In this document: one piece after another, positions 34,277 to 37,829 of the stretch
Layout: each line of letters begins with the position of its first letter
Numbering within the stretch: position 1 is the stretch's first letter
Assembly (NCBI GenBank): GCA_003218515.1
Contig: QHNT01000260.1
Coordinates: 1 to 37,829, forward strand
Reading direction: 5' to 3'
Length of the DNA stretch: 37,829 nucleotides
Source: Verrucomicrobiota bacterium
Lineage (GTDB): Bacteria; Verrucomicrobiota; Verrucomicrobiia; Limisphaerales; AV2
The notes under the pieces: generated by a model
The model's database searches: none
Seen by the model: the letters and a program-made list of their open reading frames with translations, nothing else
Told to the model about the DNA's origin: nothing
Translations under genes and position numbers: made by a program

Positions 34277-36373
34277 ATGAACGGCCCCGGATTCGCTTCG
34301 CCGACTCTTTGCCTCCTCGGCGTTTTGGGATTTCTTTTCTCTCCTGACCGGCCGAGCTGTCTCGCTCAGGCATATCCTGCGCAACACTGGGCGACCCGCG
34401 CGCCTGAACAGGCCGGCATGTCGCCTGAAAAACTCGACGCACTGCGCGACCTCGTTGGCGGACGCGGCTGTGTCGCGCGCCACGGCTTCATGGTCTATTC
34501 GTGGGGCGACCAATCCAAAAGCAGCGACGTGGCCTCCGCGATGAAACCGGTCCTCAGCACGTTGCTGTTGATGGCGGTGCAGGAAGGCAGACTCAAAAGC
34601 GTGGAGGAGCCCGTCGCCGAATTTGATCCGCGCCTCAAAACGCTCAACAACGGTAAAGATGCGGGCATCACCTGGAGACACCTCGCATCGCAAACCTCCG
34701 GCTACGGACTTGTCGAAGCGCCTGGCCGGGCCTGGTCATACAACGACTACGCCCTGGCGCTTTACTACGACACGCTGACACAAAGTGTTTTCGGGACGAA
34801 CGGCACGGAGGTCTTGCGGACGCGAATTGCTGAACCGCTCCAGTTTGAAGATCGTTGCACGTTCGAAGCGTTCGGGTCAAACGACCGGCCGGGCAGGCTC
34901 GCCCTCTCGGCGCGCGACTTCGCGCGCTTCGGCCTGCTCTACTTGCGTCACGGCAAATGGCGCGACAACCAGTTGCTGGACCCGAATTTGGGTGACATGG
35001 CTGTTTCGAGTCCTCTCGCCGCTGACACACCGCTGACGAGCGGCAAAGGGGCCGACATGTTGCCCCACCAACGCAGCATCGGCGGCGGGAAGAACATCAC
35101 GCCCATCGGCCCCGGCTACTACAGCTTCAACTGGTGGCTCAATCGCACGAACAAACTGGGTCAGCGCCTGTTTGTGGACGCGCCGCCCGACACGTATGTC
35201 GCCGCCGGCCATGGGGGCATGAGAATGCTTTGGATTGTTCCCGGTCTGGACCTCATCGTTTGTTGGAACGATTCCAAAATCGAAGACCACGACGCCAGTC
35301 CCGGCAACCCGAACACGCAATGCAACCAGGCGGGGAAACTGATGACGGAAGCGGTGCTGGATGGATCAGCAAACGGCTCTCAGGCCCCAACAACGCTCGG
35401 AATCAGCGACTCACGATTCACTCTCAATGGCAGGACCGCATTCCTCTACGGCATCAGTTACTACGCCGCGTTGGGAGCGAGTGAAGACTTCATCCGCCGC
35501 GATCTCGATGACGTGCAGCGTTACGGCTTTAACTGGATTCGGGTCTGGGGGAACTGGCGAGCGTTCGGGGCCGACGCCGCGGCTGTGGACGGAGAAGGCC
35601 GGCCCATACCAGCAGGATTGGAAAAACTAAAGTGGCTCCTCAAAGAATGCGACCAACGCGGCCTTATCGTGGACGTCACTCTTTCGCGCGGCAACGGCGC
35701 GACCGGCCCGCCGCGCCTGCAAACTCCGGATGCCCACCGGCGCGCCGTCGAGACCGTCGTGACTGCTTTGAAGCCGTGGCGCAACTGGTATCTTGACCTC
35801 AGCAATGAAAGAAACATCCAGGACAATCGCTTCACAAGCATCGACGCCTTGAAGCAACTGCGCGAACTTGCCCGCCGGCTTGACCCCGCTCTGCTCCTCA
35901 CGGCCTCTGACGGCGGCGACATCCCCGGGGATGAGCTGCGTGAGTATCTGGAGACCGTCAAAGTGGATTTCATCTCGCCGCACCGTCCGCGCGAAGCCCA
36001 CTCGCCAGCGCAAACCGAAGCAAAGACGAAAGAATACATGGCGCAGATGAACCAGGATGGCCGTGTGGTGCCCGTGCATTACCAGGAACCATTCCGCCGC
36101 GGCTACGGCAACTGGAATCCGAAGGCTGAGGATTTTGTCGCCGACTTGCGCGGCGCGTTGGCAGGCGGCGCCGCCGGCTGGTGTTTCCACAACGGCGCCG
36201 AGCACGACGCGCCGGATAGCCAGCCGCGCCGTTCCTTCGATTTGCGGGTAAAGCGATTGTTTGATCAACTGGACGACGAGGAACGCAAAGCCATCAAACT
36301 GTTAAGAACCGTGGTGGGGCGACCCGTCCTCCGTAGCAAAACTGCGGAGGGTGGAGACTCCGTCGAGCCCTGA
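34277..36373 (+). CDS. Fusion of a serine beta-lactamase-like hydrolase and a GH5-like TIM barrel
   Basis: The 698-residue product starts with a signal peptide (TLCLLGVLGFLFSPDRPSCL). Residues 40-360 are a class C beta-lactamase/esterase-type domain: SAMK (S87, K90) as the SxxK motif, SYNDY (Y155, N156) as the YxN motif and GHGGMR (H312-G314) in the KTG position. Residues 375-680 resemble cellulase-family TIM barrels: RFTLNGRTAFLYGISYYAAL, RYGFNWIRVWGNWRAF, WYLDLSNERNI with E511 as likely acid/base, and VPVHYQEPFRRGYGNW with E604 as likely nucleophile. The join (about 360-375) is GSANGSQAPTT, a flexible linker, so the fusion looks natural. It may remove acyl or other ester groups and cut the sugar chain in one secreted enzyme; substrate unknown. 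ATG 34277 is chosen for the signal peptide. Confidence 0.82.
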   Translation: MNGPGFASPTLCLLGVLGFLFSPDRPSCLAQAYPAQHWATRAPEQAGMSPEKLDALRDLVGGRGCVARHGFMVYSWGDQSKSSDVASAMKPVLSTLLLMAVQEGRLKSVEEPVAEFDPRLKTLNNGKDAGITWRHLASQTSGYGLVEAPGRAWSYNDYALALYYDTLTQSVFGTNGTEVLRTRIAEPLQFEDRCTFEAFGSNDRPGRLALSARDFARFGLLYLRHGKWRDNQLLDPNLGDMAVSSPLAADTPLTSGKGADMLPHQRSIGGGKNITPIGPGYYSFNWWLNRTNKLGQRLFVDAPPDTYVAAGHGGMRMLWIVPGLDLIVCWNDSKIEDHDASPGNPNTQCNQAGKLMTEAVLDGSANGSQAPTTLGISDSRFTLNGRTAFLYGISYYAALGASEDFIRRDLDDVQRYGFNWIRVWGNWRAFGADAAAVDGEGRPIPAGLEKLKWLLKECDQRGLIVDVTLSRGNGATGPPRLQTPDAHRRAVETVVTALKPWRNWYLDLSNERNIQDNRFTSIDALKQLRELARRLDPALLLTASDGGDIPGDELREYLETVKVDFISPHRPREAHSPAQTEAKTKEYMAQMNQDGRVVPVHYQEPFRRGYGNWNPKAEDFVADLRGALAGGAAGWCFHNGAEHDAPDSQPRRSFDLRVKRLFDQLDDEERKAIKLLRTVVGRPVLRSKTAEGGDSVEP

Positions 36374-36747
36374 TCTCCCGCCGCTTCCTCGTCGGGCGCT
36401 TCTCGATACCACCACCATCGTGGAAGCCTCCCGCTCCCTCTCCCTGCGAGGCACGAGCGGGGAGAGGGCTGGGGAGAGGGGCACCTTCCATTCGAATTGG
36501 CGCGGCTAATTGGAATCCCCTCTCCCTTACCCTCTCCCCACTCCTCCGTCGTGGGGAGAGGGAATCGACCAGCGGCAGGGTGGTAGTGCCAAGGTGCGCC
36601 TTCCTCGTCTTACGCGCGCTTTACACCTACGATCACCCCAAAGAAACACAAGGGAAACGGACATCTTTGCGATCTTTGCGTTCTTTTGCGGCTAATAGCG
36701 GCTACACAATTTATGAAAACGCTCTAGGCGACGATAAACGTCCACCC
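36374..36747. other. 374-bp gap dominated by two opposed G-rich elements
   Basis: The region holds the repeats described at 36429-36562, then a stretch without clear structure (36563-36747) including CATCTTTGCGATCTTTGCGT. An ATG at 36713 is out of frame with the following gene and meets a stop after four codons. Confidence 0.45.
36429..36562. repeat. Two opposed copies of the G-quadruplex-capable element
   Basis: The first copy pairs CCGCTCCCTCTCCCTGC with GGGGAGAGGGCTGGGGAG (36459-36481, four G tracts). The second, inverted, has CCCCTCTCCCTTACCCTC with TCCCC (36517-36539; four G tracts on the minus strand) and a right arm GTGGGGAGAGGG (36551-36562). They face each other around 36 bases. The same family occurs at 4037-4097, 4406-4428 and 32684-32706. 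Confidence 0.72.
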
Positions 36748-37083
36748 TTGAAAACAGCCCCGACACATTTCTTAGCGTTCGTCACCGCGCCAAACATCAA
36801 GTCTGGCCGCGGTCTGGTAGCAACGGCCCTCAAAGCCCGTCTCGTCGCCTGCGCGAACTTGATTCCCAGAATCGAATCGCACTATTGGTGGCAGGGAAAA
36901 ATGGAATCGAGCGCGGAGGTGTTGATCATCTTCAAGACGACGAAGTCAAAGCTCAAGGCGCTCGAGAAACTCATCGTTGCCAAACATCCTTACGACACGC
37001 CTGAGTTCATCGTGTTGCCCATCACCGCGGGCAACAAGCGCTACCTCGATTGGGTCGGCGCGAGCGTGAATCCCAAACGGTAG
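36748..37083 (+). CDS. cutA: CutA1-type divalent-cation tolerance protein
   Basis: The 111-residue product is a small trimeric PII-like cytoplasmic protein linked to divalent-metal tolerance. Conserved parts are FVTAPNIKSGRGLVATALKA, RLVACANLIPRIESHYWWQG, ESSAEVLIIFKTTKSKLKAL and KHPYDTPEFIVLPI with ITAGNKRYLDWV at the end. No in-frame ATG lies near the start; TTG 36748 (LKTAPTHFLAF) gives the usual family length, while the frame is open to 36580. The real start is therefore uncertain. It is followed after 115 bases by a lactate permease gene. Confidence 0.88.
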   Translation: MKTAPTHFLAFVTAPNIKSGRGLVATALKARLVACANLIPRIESHYWWQGKMESSAEVLIIFKTTKSKLKALEKLIVAKHPYDTPEFIVLPITAGNKRYLDWVGASVNPKR

Positions 37084-37198
37084 GACGTGGTGTCCCACCG
37101 CGCCGCGGCGGGCTGGGAACAGCCTCCCCTGCCGATTTAGAAACGCCGCTGGACTTTCCACCGCAATTTCGCGTTTCATCTATGCACTCACACCACCC

Positions 37199-37829
37199 AT
37201 GGAACACTGGTTGCAGAATTACGACCCACTGGGAAACGCGTTTCTCTCCACGATCGTCGCCGCCCTGCCGGTCGTCGTCCTGCTCGGTGCGATTGCTTTC
37301 TTCCACATCCGCATCCATCTCTGCGCCCTGCTCGGCCTGACGGTCGCGCTGGCCATCGCCTTGTTCATTTACAAGATGCCGGCCAAAGCCGCCGCTGCCA
37401 CGACGCTTTTCGGCGCGGCCTACGGACTGTTCCCCATCGGGTGGATCATTCTCAATCTGATTTTTCTTTATCAGCTCACGGTCAAGAAAGGGCTATTCGA
37501 AGTGCTGCGGAACAGTCTCGGTTCATTCGCTCCCGACCCGCGCATTCAAGTTATCCTGATTGGTTTCTCGTTCGGGGCATTCTTTGAAGGCGCGGCGGGA
37601 TTCGGCACGCCCGTCGCCGTCACCGCCGCGATTCTGATTCAACTCGGTTTCAAGCCGCTGCAAGCGTCCGGCCTCTCCCTCATCGCCAACACCGCGCCGG
37701 TGGCATTTGGCGCATTGGGCACGCCCATTATTGCGTTGAGCGGCGTCACTGGTCTCGATCTCCACCACCTTTCCGCGATGGCCGGACGGCAACTGCCCTT
37801 CTTCTCGGTGATCGTGCCCTTCTGGGTGG
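37199..37829 (+). CDS. L-lactate permease family transporter, 5' part
   Basis: The first 210 codons of an LctP/LldP-type transporter are present and the gene runs off the window. The family imports L-lactate, D-lactate or glycolate with protons through the inner membrane. The N-terminus MEHWLQNYDPLGNAFLSTIV is followed by hydrophobic segments VAALPVVVLLGAIAFFHIRI, ALLGLTVALAIALFIYKM, GLFPIGWIILNLIFLYQLTV, the family signature GFSFGAFFEGAAGFGTPVAV, and SLIANTAPVAFGALGTPIIA. Full members have about 540-560 residues, so about two thirds lie outside. ATG 37199 has no strong ribosome binding site but matches the usual start of the family. Confidence 0.92.
   Translation, partial: MEHWLQNYDPLGNAFLSTIVAALPVVVLLGAIAFFHIRIHLCALLGLTVALAIALFIYKMPAKAAAATTLFGAAYGLFPIGWIILNLIFLYQLTVKKGLFEVLRNSLGSFAPDPRIQVILIGFSFGAFFEGAAGFGTPVAVTAAILIQLGFKPLQASGLSLIANTAPVAFGALGTPIIALSGVTGLDLHHLSAMAGRQLPFFSVIVPFWV

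Overview
This looks like a chromosomal stretch of a GC-rich, free-living bacterium of the Planctomycetes-Verrucomicrobia-Chlamydiae group, most likely a soil or freshwater verrucomicrobium of the Pedosphaera/Limisphaerales kind. The reasons are the gene content (secreted S1 sulfatases, an 855-residue membrane-bound dehydrogenase/HEAT/cytochrome c protein, a sugar-phosphate isomerase with a twin-arginine leader, secreted esterases and glycosidases) and the many dispersed palindromic repeats between genes. The lineage is inferred from family knowledge; there is no rRNA or tRNA gene in the window to confirm it.

Layout. 1-2286: a cut-off hypothetical gene and panB on the minus strand, then a divergent isomerase/epimerase gene. 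2382-9084: two secreted sulfatases (the second frameshifted), a small zinc-motif protein, a sialidase-like protein and a DoxX-like membrane protein, separated by repeat-filled gaps. 9440-13407: a PQQ-type sugar dehydrogenase, a gene with an internal deletion, and a minus-strand pair that looks like a split form of the cyanobacterial arginine dihydrolase/ornithine cyclodeaminase. 13564-21671: a small membrane protein divergent from a CGNR regulator with a doubled palindromic operator between them, a large esterase, a BP74-like secreted protein, a MITE-like element, the dehydrogenase/cytochrome and an SDR. 21770-30705: a SirB1-like pseudogene, a small membrane protein, a 31-codon stub resembling the start of glutamate synthase, an ACT-domain protein, gltB, gltD and a CBS protein. 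31081-37829: a GH13 enzyme, a secreted Ca-binding protein, a serine-hydrolase/glycosidase fusion, CutA and the start of a lactate permease.

Functionally, the secreted sulfatases, sialidase-like protein, esterase, GH13 and fused hydrolase suit degradation of (sulfated, acetylated) polysaccharide. The minus-strand pair at 11373-13407 would release ammonia from arginine, and ACT-gltB-gltD would reassimilate ammonia from glutamine, so the window holds two parts of nitrogen handling, though they are 10 kb apart.

The least explained structure is non-coding. Four units at 3866-4314 and 9144-9274 share an outer stem (CCATGAACC with GGTTCATGG-like partners) and a conserved one-sided tail, yet each encloses a different inner palindrome. 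One inner palindrome type also occurs alone at 1248-1319, and another type recurs elsewhere as a G-quadruplex-capable element. There is also a 274-bp TIR-bounded double-hairpin element at 17733-18006 flanked by TAA.
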